Under the pieces are notes generated by a model. It did not search any database. It was not told the DNA's origin and saw nothing but the letters and a program-made list of their open reading frames with translations. DNA of 7,051 nucleotides, from the NCBI GenBank assembly GCA_949291975.1, contig CASEYA010000005.1:1-7051 (forward strand), given 5' to 3'. This document shows, piece after piece, positions 6,627-7,051 of this stretch. Position numbers and translations under genes: made by a program. The stretch's first letter is position 1, and every line of letters starts with the position of its first letter. This DNA comes from an uncultured Christensenella sp. GTDB lineage: Bacteria > Bacillota > Clostridia > Christensenellales > UBA1242.

Positions 6627-6852
6627 ACTTGTGCGCTCCGCACTCAATATATGGACTGCGTTTTATTTTTATATTAATTTTTTGATTATTTTTGTCTTTA
6701 TGCTCCAACATATTTTAAAGTTGAATGCGCTCCGCACTCGAAATATGAACTGTCTTGGCATATTTAGTGTTATTCAATAAAAAACCTGTTTTACATTTTC
6801 ACAAAACTTTTCAGCACTTGTGCGCTCCGCACTCGAAATATTAATTGTCTTG
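6627..6852. repeat. Three-copy repeat with palindromic GC core, ~94-bp spacing
   Basis: The core TGCGCTCCGCACTC occurs at 6632-6645, 6726-6739 and 6821-6834, in the same orientation and 94 and 95 bp apart. Similarity runs past the core: copies 1 and 3 share 19 bases (6627-6645, 6816-6834), and copies 2 and 3 are identical for 21 bases (6726-6746, 6821-6841). All three continue into a diverged segment resembling AATATGAACTGTCTT. Copies 1 and 3 contain a perfect small palindrome GTGCG-CTC-CGCAC; copy 2 changes one base but could keep a 7-bp RNA stem on the minus strand through a G·U pair. The GC-rich cores stand out in very AT-rich DNA. They lie between a surface-protein gene and its likely terminator. 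The spacing is not a multiple of three, so this is not a protein repeat. I cannot name the family; attC-like, MITE-like or recombination-hotspot elements are all conceivable. Confidence 0.7.
6698..6721 (-). pseudogene. Probable duplicated, decayed 3' end of the surface gene
   Basis: On the minus strand this stretch reads Thr-Leu-Lys-Tyr-Val-Gly-Ala-stop. Its first 14 bases (6708-6721) are identical to 6902-6915 inside the gene at 6880-7051, where they encode Thr-Leu-Lys-Tyr-Val shortly before its own stop. Each tail is followed, 77-81 bp downstream, by a copy of the GC-core repeat, and patchy similarity joins them (for example TAATATAAA in both). This looks like an old tandem duplication of about 190 bp. 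The match is short and AT-rich, so chance is not excluded. Confidence 0.4.
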
Positions 6853-6879
6853 CTGTTTATATTAGTTTTTATAAAAACA

Positions 6880-7051
6880 CTAATTTTGTGCTGGTTTTGC
6901 TACATATTTTAAAGTCGGATATTGCCCGTCTGCAAAGTTCCAAAATGTGCTGGAAAGATACATATAGTTACTATTTTGTGCACCTTGCATCTCTGTGGTG
7001 GTTAAGCCATAACACTGGTAGCCCGTGCCACTGCCAATTGCCTTGGTTACC
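6880..7051 (-). CDS. C-terminus of probable surface protein, partial
   Basis: A minus-strand frame open from the window edge (first full codon at 7050) to TAG at 6882-6880 gives 56 residues, running from VTKAIGSG to KPAQN. Base composition is clearly richer in G and C than the DNA after the stop, as expected for coding sequence. The segment GLTTTEMQGA (15-24), then STFWNF (34-39), then YPTLKYV (44-50) follows the pattern TTxEMQ...F..W.F......YPTLK seen in the closing unit of GLUG-type and similar repeat-bearing secreted adhesins of gut bacteria. From this I infer the end of a large surface or secreted protein; the N-terminus, signal peptide and repeats lie outside the window. The frame ends without an LPXTG sortase signal or terminal membrane helix, so any anchoring would be by other means. 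It is separated from aspS by about 500 bp of repeats and a terminator. Confidence 0.65.
   Translation of the reverse strand, partial: VTKAIGSGTGYQCYGLTTTEMQGAQNSNYMYLSSTFWNFADGQYPTLKYVAKPAQN

Noticed and set aside
6532..6780. Plus-strand 82-codon open frame across the repeat region
   Set aside because: It reads two copies of the GC-core repeat in different frames, is very hydrophobic as AT-rich noncoding DNA often is, and has no ribosome binding site or recognisable domain.
6627..6852. CRISPR array
   Set aside because: Only three imperfect copies, spacers of about 60-75 bp that share sequence with each other, and no cas genes nearby.
6627..6852. Integron attC array
   Set aside because: No recognisable RYYYAAC/GTTRRRY core pairs at the right positions and no integrase or complete cassettes in the window; kept only as a remote possibility.
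6862..6883. Hairpin TTAGTTTTT/AAAAACACTAA as terminator of the surface gene
   Set aside because: The arms are nearly all A/T with a bulge, it overlaps the stop codon, and no U-run follows; the hairpin at 6497-6522 is the better terminator.

Overview
The window looks like a piece of chromosome from a low-GC Gram-positive-type bacterium, most likely an uncultured Clostridia-like (Bacillota) gut lineage. This rests on strong AT bias, AGGAG-type ribosome binding sites, a YkpA/YbiT-type ABC-F protein, a bacterial-type AspRS of the kind seen in Clostridia, and a surface-protein tail resembling GLUG-type adhesin ends. The taxonomy is inference; no rRNA or other marker is present.

All supported genes lie on the minus strand, so the window is best read from right to left. 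At the right edge (6880-7051) is the C-terminal end of a probable secreted or surface protein. Behind it lies about 500 bp without a gene. That stretch holds a three-copy repeat with a GC-rich palindromic core about every 94 bp, what looks like a decayed copy of the surface gene's 3' end, a bidirectional-looking terminator hairpin (6497-6522), and a near-consensus promoter (TTGAAA-17-TATAAT) for aspS.

Next comes a translation-themed run: aspS (aspartyl-tRNA synthetase), 36 bp, a YbiT/YkpA-like ABC-F ATPase, 91 bp, cysS (cysteinyl-tRNA synthetase), then a TIGR00725/LOG-like Rossmann protein whose reading frame abuts cysS. A clean intrinsic terminator (770-798) closes the run 6 bp after the last stop codon. 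The two synthetases and the ribosome-associated ABC-F factor fit one functional theme; the LOG-like protein is probably translated along with cysS, but its substrate is unknown. After an AT-rich gap, a separate small gene (79-543) encodes a secreted protein with a possible YwmB-like C-terminus.

Most of the window is ordinary housekeeping DNA. I did not find a clear new defence or mobile system. The points most worth a second look are the repeat array and duplicated gene tail at 6627-6915, and the ABC-F protein, in which every motif deviation falls into the same composite ATP site. The AspRS also carries a histidine associated with non-discriminating enzymes.
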